From: Acidovorax sp. KKS102
Lineage (GTDB): Bacteria; Pseudomonadota; Gammaproteobacteria; Burkholderiales; Burkholderiaceae_C
DNA length: 64,000 nucleotides
Assembly: GCF_000302535.1 (NCBI RefSeq)
Contig: NC_018708.1
Location: forward strand, 3,906,001-3,970,000
Reading direction: 5' to 3'
Position 1 is the stretch's first letter, and each line of letters begins with the position of its first letter. Of the stretch, positions 36,817 through 45,066 are shown piece by piece. The position numbers and the translations under genes are program-made. The notes beneath the pieces are model-generated. The model had not been told where the DNA came from. It did not search any database and saw nothing but the letters and a program-made list of their open reading frames with translations.

Positions 36817-38070
36817 TTACTCATTTCTGTAGGCGGTTTTCACGCGTTGGTACAAGCGCGCACCGACACGCCAGTCGTCCCAAGATTGGGAGGTTCCTTG
36901 GAAGGTTGTCACCCCGGTCCAGCCATCCGGACCCAGGTCAAATACCGCAAGCCCGGCAGTGTCGTGCCCTTCGAGATCGAATGCCGCCACATAGCGGCGC
37001 CGAACCACGGCGCGCTGTTGCGCGTACAGCCATTCCACGCGCACCCATATTTCGTCAGGTTCTAGGAAAGCGCGGGCCAGCAATGGCATGTAGCGGCCAC
37101 GGTCCTGCTTGAGCGTCTTCCAACGCCCGTCAGGCGTCTGAAACAGGTCCATGCCCACCACAATGCGCTCGCCCATCACGTCCTTGATGATGGCTGGCCC
37201 ATCGCCGTCGACGTTCAGGCTTTGCAGGAAAGACCGCGCGTAGTCCTCGGGCTGGAGCCCTGCGGGGGCCAGTTCAGAGGAATGGAATGCTCGCGCCAGC
37301 GGTAGCGGGTCGGACGGCCGCAGATTCGGCAGGCCGTGGCCTCCTGCGCTGCCGGGCATGGGAGGCTCGGGCCGCTCTGGCGGGATGGCGCTGCGCAGCC
37401 TGGTGGCGCCGGGGGCGTATTCAAAGCCGGGGTCGATGCCCTCAGGCACCTGCACCTGGCGCGGGCCCAGGGCGCTGCGCTGGCCGATGGTGCGCTCCAC
37501 AAGGTTGACCTCGGGCGCCTGGTCGGGCCCGGACTTTCCCAGGCGCTGCAGATCGCGGGGCCACAGGCCGCGCACCTTGCAATGGCATCCCCAGCCGTTG
37601 GGCGGGAAGTGGGTTTGCCAGAAGGAGTTCTCCCGCTCCAGCACCAGGCCGTCCCAGCTCACATGCTGGGGGCGTGGGTTCTCCACCCAATCCTGGTGGT
37701 CGTACTGCCAGTACGGCGCGGCCTGCAGCTGCTGCCAACGCCCGGCCGCGTAGCTGGTGGCCAGGTTGGTGTCGTAGATGACGCGGCTGCGCCAGTTGCG
37801 CCCGCCGTTGTAGTCCCAGCCATGGCGGGCCACGATGCTGTCGAAGTCCTTGCGGAAGTCTTCCAGGGTGCTGCCGCCCGAGATGGCCTTCTCCACGGCG
37901 GCGCGAAAGTCCGTAACGATGGCGTCGCGGTTGGCCCCGGCCACCACAAAAGCCCAGTCGTGCTCGCGGGTGTAGATGTCGGTCCAGCCATCGGTGGGGA
38001 CGTTGAGCTTGCGGCGGAAAAAATCGGCCTGCTCGGCGAAGGGGAGCGATCCGTAGGCTGCTGTAGCCAT
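36817..38070 (-). CDS. Head morphogenesis protein (Mu gp30/F-like) with nuclease-like C-terminal domain
   Basis: 417 aa. The N-terminal half is the SPP1 gp7/Mu F minor head domain: VIYDTNLATSYAAGRWQQLQ, WENPRPQHVSWDG-like (VENPRPQHVSWDGLVLEREN) and FPPNGWGCHCKVRGL. The C-terminal 130 residues (LKQDRGRYMPLLARAFLEPD, EIWVRVEWLYAQQRAVVRRR) resemble the phage-Barnase-EndoU-ColicinE5/D-RelE-like (PBECR) domains seen on some head proteins. Packaged or ejected with DNA by inference. Four nt after the portal stop. Confidence 0.88.
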   Translation of the reverse strand: MATAAYGSLPFAEQADFFRRKLNVPTDGWTDIYTREHDWAFVVAGANRDAIVTDFRAAVEKAISGGSTLEDFRKDFDSIVARHGWDYNGGRNWRSRVIYDTNLATSYAAGRWQQLQAAPYWQYDHQDWVENPRPQHVSWDGLVLERENSFWQTHFPPNGWGCHCKVRGLWPRDLQRLGKSGPDQAPEVNLVERTIGQRSALGPRQVQVPEGIDPGFEYAPGATRLRSAIPPERPEPPMPGSAGGHGLPNLRPSDPLPLARAFHSSELAPAGLQPEDYARSFLQSLNVDGDGPAIIKDVMGERIVVGMDLFQTPDGRWKTLKQDRGRYMPLLARAFLEPDEIWVRVEWLYAQQRAVVRRRYVAAFDLEGHDTAGLAVFDLGPDGWTGVTTFQGTSQSWDDWRVGARLYQRVKTAYRNE

Positions 38071-38074
38071 GCGT

Positions 38075-39688
38075 CTAGCCCCCGCCTCCAGATACCTCCT
38101 GCATGACCTCGTAGCGCCCCGCCATTTCAGCGGTGCGCAGGGCGACGGCCATGGCGGCGGCGTACTGGTCGAGCGTCATGTCGGGCAGCAGTGCGTCCAG
38201 GCCGTCGCGGATCTCCGCGAGCGACTGGGCGCGCATGACCAGCTCGCGCACCTGGTCGAGCCAGGTGCTGACGGCGGGAGCCAGGTTGGCGGCCAGTTGC
38301 GGCTGCATCTGCTGAGGGGGCGGAAGCATGCCGGGCGCGGCCGTGCCGGTGAGCGCGGGTGGCGTTGCGGTTGCGGCAGCGGTGCCCGTGGGGGCTGCTG
38401 AGGCAGTGCCTGCGGGCATCAGCACCGGTTCATTGCCCTGCGCCACGGGGATGCCCAAGCGCTCATGCACCCAGGCCACGGGGGGACGCACACCCATGTT
38501 CACCAGCGCGGGTAGCGCAGTGGAGAAGCTGCCGAGGTCTTCGCGCTCCTGGGCGTTCAGGCGGAACTGGGGCGCGCGGCGCAGGCCGCCCGGTGCCAGG
38601 CCGTTGAGCGAGGCCACGGCAAACACCAGATCGCGCGTGAGGGTGGTGTTGGCCTGGCGTATGTCGCCGTCGCGCAGGTCCTTGCGCACTTCGTTGTGGA
38701 CGTTGCCCAGAGCGTTGGTGCTGCTCTTGCCGTCTGCCCCGCTGGTCAGCGTGCCGCCCAGGATCACTTTGGACTGGTTCTTTTCGCACCAGTCGATCAT
38801 GGCCATGAACGCGTCCGGGTCGCCCGTTGCCGCGTTCTCAAACTCGATCAGCATGCCGTCGGGGATGATGCCCGCCGCGTTGTGCCCCACGGCTGCAAGC
38901 GCGCGCAGCAGCGTGGCCTTCTCTTTTTCGCTGGCACTGGCGGGGTATTTGCCGATGCGCACCGGGATGCCGTAAATCTCCAGGAACTCGGCAAGGTCGC
39001 CCACGCTGTAGTTCTTGAAAAGGTAGGTCCACACCAGTTGGCGGAACAGTGCCGAGCGCTCCAGATAGCCGCTCTTGGCCTTGTGCACATGCGTGATCCA
39101 GCCAAAGGGTGTGAGGGGGTCGCCCTGCACCGGCCCGGCCTCGGTGGTGCTGACGGTGTTGGTGCGCAGGCGCAGCTCTTGCCGATAGCCCCGGTTGAGT
39201 GTGAACCAGGACTGCGGGCGGTGGGTGATGGTCTTGGGCACCCACAGGCCCTCCACGCGATGCCATTCCAGCTCAAGGCAGGCGTAGCCCTTGCCGATGG
39301 CGTCGGTGAGGTCGAAGACCATGTCCTCAAAGTCCGGGATCTCGGTGAGCAGCTCGCCGAGCTGCTCGGCGGCCTTCTTCTCGGCCGCGTCGGCGCCCTC
39401 GGGCGGCACCACGTTCCAGTCGAGCACGCAGGCGCGGCGGCGCTTGCCCATCTCGGCGGCAATGTGGCCGTCCTTTTCTTCCATGTCCTCGAACAGCTCG
39501 AACTGGGCGACCAGGTCGCCGTTCTCGGCGGCGTCCAGAATCTTTGCCAGGCGTGAGGGCGTGAGGCCGCGCGTGGGGTGGCTCTGCAGCTCGCGCTGCA
39601 GGTGGGCCAGCCTGGCTGTCTGCGGTTCTGCCAGGTCGGGCATTTTGATGGGCTGGCCGTCCGGGCCGAGGATGCGGGAAGTTGCCAT
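38075..39688 (-). CDS. Portal protein (Mu gp29, DUF935)
   Basis: 537 aa. DUF935 pattern: GLTPSRLAKILDAAENGDLV, FELFEDMEEKDGHIAAEMGK, then VLDWNVVPP, GKGYACLELEWHR and EFLEIYGIPVRIGKYP. Forms the dodecameric vertex through which DNA enters the head. The C-terminal 130 residues are Ala/Pro/Thr-rich (about 400-450) before a final helical segment. Starts 8 nt after the terminase stop. Confidence 0.94.
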   Translation of the reverse strand: MATSRILGPDGQPIKMPDLAEPQTARLAHLQRELQSHPTRGLTPSRLAKILDAAENGDLVAQFELFEDMEEKDGHIAAEMGKRRRACVLDWNVVPPEGADAAEKKAAEQLGELLTEIPDFEDMVFDLTDAIGKGYACLELEWHRVEGLWVPKTITHRPQSWFTLNRGYRQELRLRTNTVSTTEAGPVQGDPLTPFGWITHVHKAKSGYLERSALFRQLVWTYLFKNYSVGDLAEFLEIYGIPVRIGKYPASASEKEKATLLRALAAVGHNAAGIIPDGMLIEFENAATGDPDAFMAMIDWCEKNQSKVILGGTLTSGADGKSSTNALGNVHNEVRKDLRDGDIRQANTTLTRDLVFAVASLNGLAPGGLRRAPQFRLNAQEREDLGSFSTALPALVNMGVRPPVAWVHERLGIPVAQGNEPVLMPAGTASAAPTGTAAATATPPALTGTAAPGMLPPPQQMQPQLAANLAPAVSTWLDQVRELVMRAQSLAEIRDGLDALLPDMTLDQYAAAMAVALRTAEMAGRYEVMQEVSGGGG

Positions 39689-39696
39689 GGGGGTGC

Positions 39697-41367
39697 CTAC
39701 CAGGTAGCGCGCGGCTCGACCAGGCGGAGGTAATCCTCGGCCTCGTCGCTGTTGTCGGCCGCGCCGAGGTTGTCAAAGCCGCGCGGCAGCGCGGGCAAGG
39801 GAGTGAAGTCGATGGCGGCGCTCAGGTTGAGCGTGGCGAACCAGCCTAGGCAGAGCATCACAGCGCCGTCGCCGTGGCGGAACAACTCAGGGTCCTTCAC
39901 GTCGGCGCGGCGAACTTTGCTGACCATGGCGATGCCGTCCACCTCTTCAATGGCCCGCAAGTCCTGGGCGAGGCTCGGGTCGGCGGGAATGTCGATCATC
40001 CCGTCTGCAAAACCTTGCACCAGCTTGGGCATCCAGGTGCCGTACCAGGCTCGGTTGAGCTTGACCTGGTGCACATGGCCATGGCCGAACTTGTCGGCGG
40101 TTTCCTCTGCCAGCGCTTCGCCCGAGCCGGTGGCGTCCATGGCGCCGCCGCAGCGGCGTGGCAGACGCTCAATGGCGTACCAGGTGATTTGCCGCTGCTG
40201 GGCATAGGGCACCTTGTGCATTTCGACCGACAGGGGAAGGCGCCGCCGCATGCCTGCGGCAAGGGCAATAGCGCCCCAGCTCGAAAAGTCCCGATGCCGC
40301 GCATAGTCGTGAGAAAACACGTGGCGCTCGCCCTTGTCCAGCCGTGCAAGCTCGGGCGCCAGGTAGCGCTCGATCCAGTCGGTGGCCCAAGCTGCGCGCT
40401 CCTCAGGGCTCTTGCGCACAAAGTCGTCATCCAACGCGAGGCGCAGGATTCGCTCCGGCGGCAGCGTCATGGCCTGCTCGATCCAAACACCGGGCAGACA
40501 GACGCCGCTGCCGTCGCGCGGGATGGCGTCCAGCTCTTCGCGCATGGCAGCCTTGCGCACGCCGTAGCCGTTGCGAATCTTGCTGTACCAGGCTTGCTTA
40601 CCTTCGAGGGTGGGCGGGGTGCCTTTCATGAAGCAGACGCGCTCGTACAGGCCGTTTGCTACGGCATCGTCAAACGTGACGGTGACCACGCGGGCATCGG
40701 CACCATATCGGCCCGCCTCGATGTCGCGGCAGAACTGGGCGAAGGGGTTGTTCTTGCCGTTGTGCGAGCTGATGACGGTGATCTGGCCGCCCCAGATCAG
40801 CAGAGCGGTGGCGGCGTCGAGCACGCCCTGAACGTCGGGGTGGAAGGCGGCCTCGTCGATGACCACGTGGCCCTGCAGGCCCCGAATGTTGGCGGGACGG
40901 CTGGAGAGCGCGCACACCTGGAAGCCCGAGGCAAAGCGGATGCGGTAGGCCGTGATGTGGCGGGTCTTGCCGCTGTCGTCCTGGTCTTCGAACAGGAACT
41001 CCTCGACCCCGGAAATGCCCTGGCCCTGGGCCTGGGCGATGACGCGGGCGAACTTGGCGCAGTAGCCGATGGCTTCGAGGCCTTTTTCCTTTGTATCGCC
41101 GATGTAGTAGACGTTGTCGCCCCCGGCGCTCTTGCGGGCGGCGGCCACCAGCGTCTTGTTGAGCATGGTGCCGAAGGTGATGCCAGTGCGGCGCCCCTTG
41201 GGCACGGCAATGATGGCCGCCTGGATAGCGGCCACCTCGCGTTGGTGCTTCATCAGCACGCCATCGTCCAGGGGGTTGAAGCCGTCAGGAATGGACCGCA
41301 CGCTGGGCGGGAGGTCGTCCCATTCCAGCGTGCGCAGTGTGGTGGCCAGCGGCTTGATGGCGTTCAT
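39697..41367 (-). CDS. Terminase large subunit (Mu gp28)
   Basis: 556 aa from ATG at 41367; frames extending upstream overlap a small gene and lack its coding pattern. The ATPase part has AAIIAVPKGRRTGITFGTML (Mu-type P-loop region) and the Walker-B-like HVVIDEAAFHPDV. The nuclease part has MDATGSGEALAEE and later acidic residues. Mu-like terminases package headfuls from integrated DNA. ATG overlaps the stop of the preceding 64-aa membrane gene. Confidence 0.94.
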   Translation of the reverse strand: MNAIKPLATTLRTLEWDDLPPSVRSIPDGFNPLDDGVLMKHQREVAAIQAAIIAVPKGRRTGITFGTMLNKTLVAAARKSAGGDNVYYIGDTKEKGLEAIGYCAKFARVIAQAQGQGISGVEEFLFEDQDDSGKTRHITAYRIRFASGFQVCALSSRPANIRGLQGHVVIDEAAFHPDVQGVLDAATALLIWGGQITVISSHNGKNNPFAQFCRDIEAGRYGADARVVTVTFDDAVANGLYERVCFMKGTPPTLEGKQAWYSKIRNGYGVRKAAMREELDAIPRDGSGVCLPGVWIEQAMTLPPERILRLALDDDFVRKSPEERAAWATDWIERYLAPELARLDKGERHVFSHDYARHRDFSSWGAIALAAGMRRRLPLSVEMHKVPYAQQRQITWYAIERLPRRCGGAMDATGSGEALAEETADKFGHGHVHQVKLNRAWYGTWMPKLVQGFADGMIDIPADPSLAQDLRAIEEVDGIAMVSKVRRADVKDPELFRHGDGAVMLCLGWFATLNLSAAIDFTPLPALPRGFDNLGAADNSDEAEDYLRLVEPRATW

Positions 41368-41558
41368 TGGAGCGACCGCCACAGGAGCACCAAGCCCAGT
41401 GCCGGGCCGCTCAAGACACAGGCGACCGCCAGGGCCAGCCAAAAGGACTGCACCAGCACATTGCGCCACTCTCGACGGCGCCAAGGGCCACGGACATGCC
41501 TGCCGCGCTCCAGCAGGATGAACAGAACAGCGGCCAACACTTGGAAGAAAGCGTTCAT
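41364..41558 (-). CDS. Small two-helix phage membrane protein
   Basis: 64 aa from ATG at 41558. Its start overlaps the gp27 stop (ATGA) and its stop overlaps the terminase start (ATGA), so it is firmly coupled. Two hydrophobic helices (about 4-17 and 38-60) flank an Arg-rich loop (GRHVRGPWRRREW). Location inside the terminase operon is odd for a holin, but no other holin candidate is evident, and with a SAR endolysin a pinholin is all that would be needed. Confidence 0.75.
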   Translation of the reverse strand: MNAFFQVLAAVLFILLERGRHVRGPWRRREWRNVLVQSFWLALAVACVLSGPALGLVLLWRSLQ

Positions 41559-42103
41559 GACCCGACCCCGAGGAACTTGCGCCGCCAAAAGTCCACCTGG
41601 GCCTCATCCATACCCTGTGCCTTGGCGACCTCCTGCAGATTGGCCTCTTGCTCGGCCAGCATCTTCTTGCGGGTGGCTTCCTCGATTTCCCTTCGCACCT
41701 CCAAGCTGAACTTCTTCTGCGTGACAGACGCCTTGCCGATCTCTGCAGCGTTCTTAAACAACTTGTTGATATCAACGTCCTCGGCGTCGATGTCAATGTC
41801 CATCAGCAGATTCAGGATCTTCTCCTGCGTCACCCGCACCACCGCGGACCCCAGCTTGTCCTCATCATCCGGCGCTGCATCCACTATGGCGCGGGCCTGC
41901 TCGCTTGCCATCTTCACCTTCGCCAGGCTGCGCTCAAAGGGCGATCCATAGCGCTGCAGCGCGGACTTGGACACATCTGCGCCGCGCGCCTTGAGATCAG
42001 CCGCAAGCTGCACATAGTCGCCAAAGCCGCGCCGCACGAGCTCGGTATCCAGCCACTCTTTGAGCTCGGGCGGCAGCGTGTGTACCTTGCTTCGTGGTGC
42101 CAT
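41555..42103 (-). CDS. DUF3486 protein (Mu gp27, small-terminase-like)
   Basis: 182 aa. Begins APRSKVHTLPPELKEWLDTE; an HTH-like region (ADLKARGADVSKSALQRYGS) is followed by a long helical tail. In Mu-like phages this gene directly precedes the large terminase and is taken to be the DNA-recognition small subunit. Here a 64-aa membrane gene is inserted between the two. Confidence 0.88.
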   Translation of the reverse strand: MAPRSKVHTLPPELKEWLDTELVRRGFGDYVQLAADLKARGADVSKSALQRYGSPFERSLAKVKMASEQARAIVDAAPDDEDKLGSAVVRVTQEKILNLLMDIDIDAEDVDINKLFKNAAEIGKASVTQKKFSLEVRREIEEATRKKMLAEQEANLQEVAKAQGMDEAQVDFWRRKFLGVGS

Positions 42104-42105
42104 GG

Positions 42106-42414
42106 CTACGCCTGCGTAATCTTGGGCCGCGACACGCCGGGCTGCGCGTCGATGTTGTATTCAACGAAGTCGATGCCAGTGCGCGTCAAATCGACCGTCC
42201 AGCGGTCCACGGGGTCCTTGCTGATGCGCACCATTTCGCGCTCTTCCAAGTAGTCAAGGTTCACACGTACTTCTTGGTGCGTGGCGTCTGGATACACCGC
42301 TCGCACGATGGCAAGCAGCGGCTCGGTGTAGATCCCAGCCGGGCGGCTCAGATTGATCGCCGAGAGCAGATGCCAGCGCATGTCCTCGCGGCGAGTTTTT
42401 GCCATGTCGATCAT
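42106..42414 (-). CDS. Winged-helix-like phage protein (gp26 position)
   Basis: 102 aa from ATG at 42414; start and DUF2730 stop overlap as TAATG. The sequence RWHLLSAINLSRPAGIYTEP, VRAVYPDATHQEVRVNLDYL and then DLTRTGIDFVEYN looks like a winged helix. Occupies the place of Mu gp26 between gp25 and gp27. Probably an accessory packaging or head factor. Confidence 0.75.
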   Translation of the reverse strand: MIDMAKTRREDMRWHLLSAINLSRPAGIYTEPLLAIVRAVYPDATHQEVRVNLDYLEEREMVRISKDPVDRWTVDLTRTGIDFVEYNIDAQPGVSRPKITQA

Positions 42415-42758
42415 TAACGTCCCCCCATCAATTGATTGAGCGCGCGTTCCACCCGCAGCGCGAAGTTGTCGATGCGCGTTTCCAAGCTGCCCATGTGGCG
42501 TACGAAGTCATCGCGCCGCACGTAGTCCCTCGCCAGATCAACCTGGTGTTTGTGGAAATCGCGCTCAAGTTGGGCTGTGGCATCCGCATTGCGCTCCTGA
42601 GATTTCGCAACGGCTTCCATCGCGTTGGTCAACGTGTCGAAGCGGTCATTCAGCCTTCGTTCCTGCTGCACGTTCACCAGCTTGAAGAGTGCCCACATGG
42701 CAGCGATCACCAGCGCCACCAGGGTGATGACATTGCCTAGCGTTACCTCAAAGACCAT
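42414..42758 (-). CDS. DUF2730 membrane-anchored coiled-coil protein (Mu gp25-like)
   Basis: 114 aa with an N-terminal transmembrane helix (about 8-28) and a long coiled coil (QERRLNDRFDTLTNAMEAVA to the end). Matches DUF2730, found next to terminase genes in Mu-like phages. Its start overlaps the end of the spanin gene by 11 nt. Function unknown. Confidence 0.85.
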   Translation of the reverse strand: MVFEVTLGNVITLVALVIAAMWALFKLVNVQQERRLNDRFDTLTNAMEAVAKSQERNADATAQLERDFHKHQVDLARDYVRRDDFVRHMGSLETRIDNFALRVERALNQLMGGR

Positions 42759-43278
42759 TACTCATCTCCCTTGAGGCGTCTGCAGCTTTCTCACTTGCGC
42801 GGCACACGCTGCGTGTGAAGTCCTGGAGCCCAATCACCTGGTCTCGGAGTCCATCAGCCTCCGCTGCCAGCTCTTGATACGCGCCAGCGCTCTCTCCGAA
42901 TAGCTCTCTGGCTGTGGAGGCTTCGCGAGAGCAGGCGGCAATGCCGGCGTCTCCTGGCGGGTAGGGATTGGCGCGGCTGTTGAGCTCGGTAATTTGGGCG
43001 CGCAGCTCACGCACAGCAGTAGCAGCGGCAGCATCGCGAGCGCGGCGCGCAGCCTCACGTTTTGCGTCTTCATACGCGGTCCTTTCGGCATTACGGAACT
43101 TGGTGGCGTTGTCACGCGCCGTAGCGTCGTTGCGCGCGTTCTCCTGGGTGTCCCAAGCAGCCTGCACGCGGGCAGCGCCGCGCGCATCGCCTTGTGCCAC
43201 CAGGTGGGCTTGCCAAGCCTTGACGGCCACGATGGCGGCGCACAGCAGCACGCCATAGGTGATCAACCGGGCACTCAT
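42748..43278 (-). CDS. Inner-membrane spanin (Rz-like)
   Basis: 176 aa from ATG at 43278, overlapping the endolysin stop (ATGA). N-terminal transmembrane anchor (LITYGVLLCAAIVAVKAW), then a long periplasmic coiled coil. The outer-membrane spanin is encoded inside this gene in another frame. The pair fuses the two membranes in the last step of lysis. Confidence 0.85.
   Translation of the reverse strand: MSARLITYGVLLCAAIVAVKAWQAHLVAQGDARGAARVQAAWDTQENARNDATARDNATKFRNAERTAYEDAKREAARRARDAAAATAVRELRAQITELNSRANPYPPGDAGIAACSREASTARELFGESAGAYQELAAEADGLRDQVIGLQDFTRSVCRASEKAADASREMSNGL
42834..43073 (-). CDS. Outer-membrane spanin lipoprotein (Rz1-like), nested in Rz
   Basis: 79 aa from ATG at 43073, entirely inside the Rz gene in a different frame. 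Signal peptide with lipobox region LCVSC (Cys24), then a proline-rich body (APIPTRQETPALPPALAKPP). Length, lipobox and proline content are those of Rz1. Nested Rz/Rz1 organisation is known from lambda. Confidence 0.82.
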   Translation of the reverse strand: MKTQNVRLRAALAMLPLLLLCVSCAPKLPSSTAAPIPTRQETPALPPALAKPPQPESYSERALARIKSWQRRLMDSETR

Positions 43279-43817
43279 TGCACCGGCTCCCCAAGGCACA
43301 TCGCGTGCAGGCGCAGGCGGTCTGTCCAAACGCCTCTGCAGGTGCGGTTATCTGGGTGGCTGCAACGGTCTTGTGGCTTGTTGACCGGGCCCGCGCGGTC
43401 GTAGAGCAGGATGGCCTCGCATGCGCCCTTATGGTCCCCGGCCTGGAGGCGCCGCACGATGGTGCTGGGCCCGCTGCGCTCATTGTTCAAGCACACCGGC
43501 GTGCTACCGGTGTTGTAGGCCAGACCAACAAAGGCGTCCCACTCGCGCGGGAAGAGCGCTACTTCACCCATGCAGCGCTTGAGCGCCAGCTCCTTCTCGC
43601 TGGCATCAGCGCGCAGGCGCACCAGCGCGCGCACTGGCGGCAAAGTACTGCCCATCTTGATATCAGCGCCCGTCGTACCGAAACCCGCTGTGGCCACCTT
43701 GGCGCCGTGGACGGGGTCAGGGTAGGCCTGCTCGCTGTAGCCCTCGCGCTGGGCGATGTAGACAAGACCTGTGGCCGAGAGCGCCAGGGCCGCTATTGCG
43801 ATACGGTAGGTTTCCAT
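43275..43817 (-). CDS. SAR endolysin, GH24 lysozyme
   Basis: 180 aa from ATG at 43817; a GTG at 43826 is an alternative. The N-terminal weakly hydrophobic helix (IAIAALALSATGLVYIA) is a signal-arrest-release domain. It is followed directly by the lysozyme core REGYSEQAYPDPVHGAKVAT with Glu25, Asp34 and Thr43 as the E-D-T active-site set. The protein also has several Cys that could lock it inactive while tethered. Degrades peptidoglycan. Confidence 0.88.
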   Translation of the reverse strand: METYRIAIAALALSATGLVYIAQREGYSEQAYPDPVHGAKVATAGFGTTGADIKMGSTLPPVRALVRLRADASEKELALKRCMGEVALFPREWDAFVGLAYNTGSTPVCLNNERSGPSTIVRRLQAGDHKGACEAILLYDRAGPVNKPQDRCSHPDNRTCRGVWTDRLRLHAMCLGEPVQ

Positions 43818-43907
43818 GCACGGCACTGTGCCGCGCGCGCGTGAGGCCCGCTAAATGGAGCGCGCCATTGTTTGTTGCCGAGCCAAGGCGCCTATCGTGA
43901 CGAACAT

Positions 43908-44075
43908 CTATCTGACAGATTCAGAAACATCAATCACCGCAGACTCAAGTGCGTCGAACGAATTTCTCCATTTCTTCACCACGTCTACGCGTTGCAGCTG
44001 CTTTGCGTGCATGGAGGTCTCCGCGTCTGCAGTGGCCAAGTAGAAGGCCTTTGCGGTCTCACGCAAGGGCGGCAA
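43908..44075 (-). CDS. Possible small cargo protein (TTG start)
   Basis: 55 codons from TTG at 44075, ending in TAG at 43908. The composition looks coding (ETAKAFYLATADAETSMHAK then QLQRVDVVKKWRNSFDALES), with helical propensity. There is no good ribosome site for the TTG. An ATG in another frame (ATGAGTGATG, just upstream) suggests the true start may have been lost to a 1-nt change, so this could be a remnant. Unknown function. Confidence 0.3.
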   Translation of the reverse strand: MPPLRETAKAFYLATADAETSMHAKQLQRVDVVKKWRNSFDALESAVIDVSESVR

Positions 44076-44115
44076 ACATCACTCATGTCCGTGCCTTACT
44101 TGCCCATCGACAGCT

Positions 44116-44259
44116 TCAGGCGCTGATAGCGCTGGAAATCAACTCGCCGACCTCCTGGGCTTTACCCAAAAAGTACCCATAGCTCTTGGCGAGCCTTTCT
44201 CCATCACCAACCATGTCTGCAGCCTTCTTCACGGCCGACCCAATGTTGTCGAGAACGGA
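44116..44259 (-). other. In-frame coding-like extension beyond the amber stop of the cargo gene
   Basis: After the TAG at 44260-44262 the same frame stays open for 47 codons to TGA (44116-44118): SVLDNIGSAVKKAADMVGDG, ERLAKSYGYFLGKAQEVGEL, ISSAISA. It reads like a natural amphipathic C-terminus, so the upstream gene is either interrupted by a nonsense mutation or uses amber readthrough. Confidence 0.5.
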
Positions 44260-44907
44260 CTAAACCTCTGGACGTTCTTCCGCACCTGCCAACTCTGCTT
44301 TGATACTATCCTCTTCAAAATGGGCGTCGCTCACAGCTTTTCTGACAGCCTCGCGCAGTGGTTTGACGCCTTCGATCGCAGTCATGACGATTGCCGCTCG
44401 TAACTCCTCTAAAAGCCGCTCGGCATATGCACGTAGGCCTGCGGGGATGCCGTCCTTTGCAAGTGCTTGTTCAAGGGCGTCGATATGACCGCTAAGCGCT
44501 GCCATGTCCTCTCCGACTACTGCAATGTCATCATCGGGCATCACGATTGACCACCAGCGCAAACTGAGGAGTACTACCTCAGTCAAATATTGCACTGTGT
44601 TTTCTTTTGAATGCGGCAGCAGGTCGATCTGTAGAGCGTTATGTATATTCAATTGATACTGCTCTAACAGATCGGCGGGGAGTTCCATCGCTGCATAGGT
44701 TTTCGAGATTACGTCCAGCTCTCGCATCAGCACGTCAAGGTGCCGTGCAACGATGATCGAATCTCGCGCTTCGCTCCCTGTCGGGCTGATGCCAAGGACC
44801 TCCAACCATAGGGCTGACGCCCGTCCACCTTTGCTCCGAGCCCCCCGAAATCGGTTAAAAATATTGAAAACGCGGCCCGCTGCGTTTGCACCGATATTTC
44901 TTGTCAT
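44260..44907 (-). CDS. Cargo (moron) protein of unknown function, possibly amber-truncated
   Basis: 215 aa from ATG at 44907; a TTG two codons earlier is also possible. Largely helical (HLDVLMRELDVISKTYAAME, LEQALAKDGIPAGLRAYAER), no transmembrane segment, no motif I recognise. Base composition is less GC-rich than the neighbouring head genes. It sits between lysis and repressor genes, a usual cargo position, behind a long inverted repeat. The amber stop at 44260 is followed by 47 open codons. Confidence 0.6.
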   Translation of the reverse strand: MTRNIGANAAGRVFNIFNRFRGARSKGGRASALWLEVLGISPTGSEARDSIIVARHLDVLMRELDVISKTYAAMELPADLLEQYQLNIHNALQIDLLPHSKENTVQYLTEVVLLSLRWWSIVMPDDDIAVVGEDMAALSGHIDALEQALAKDGIPAGLRAYAERLLEELRAAIVMTAIEGVKPLREAVRKAVSDAHFEEDSIKAELAGAEERPEV

Positions 44908-44950
44908 ATCCAAACACCACCTTCAATGTTTCCCGTGGCGCGACGTACGT

Positions 44951-45036
44951 ACTAAAGTCACTACTTGATTGAAGAGGTGGGCATACTGCGTTTCGTTACG
45001 CACTCTGCGGTAAGCCCATCGCTCAGTGACTTTACT
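44951..45036. repeat. 12-bp inverted repeat flanking the promoter region of the cargo gene
   Basis: ACTAAAGTCACT (44951-44962) and AGTGACTTTACT (45025-45036) are inverted copies matching at 11 of 12 positions, separated by 62 bp with no gene. Possible regulator sites for looping, or the scar of a small inserted element. Confidence 0.55.
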
Positions 45037-45066
45037 CACCCGCACCGTCTAATTGGTTGAGACTTT

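Noticed and set aside
43855..44043. 62-codon plus-strand frame between endolysin and cargo
   Set aside because: Opposite to the direction of all neighbours, Cys/Ser/Thr-rich composition typical of noise, and the minus frame of the same stretch looks more protein-like.
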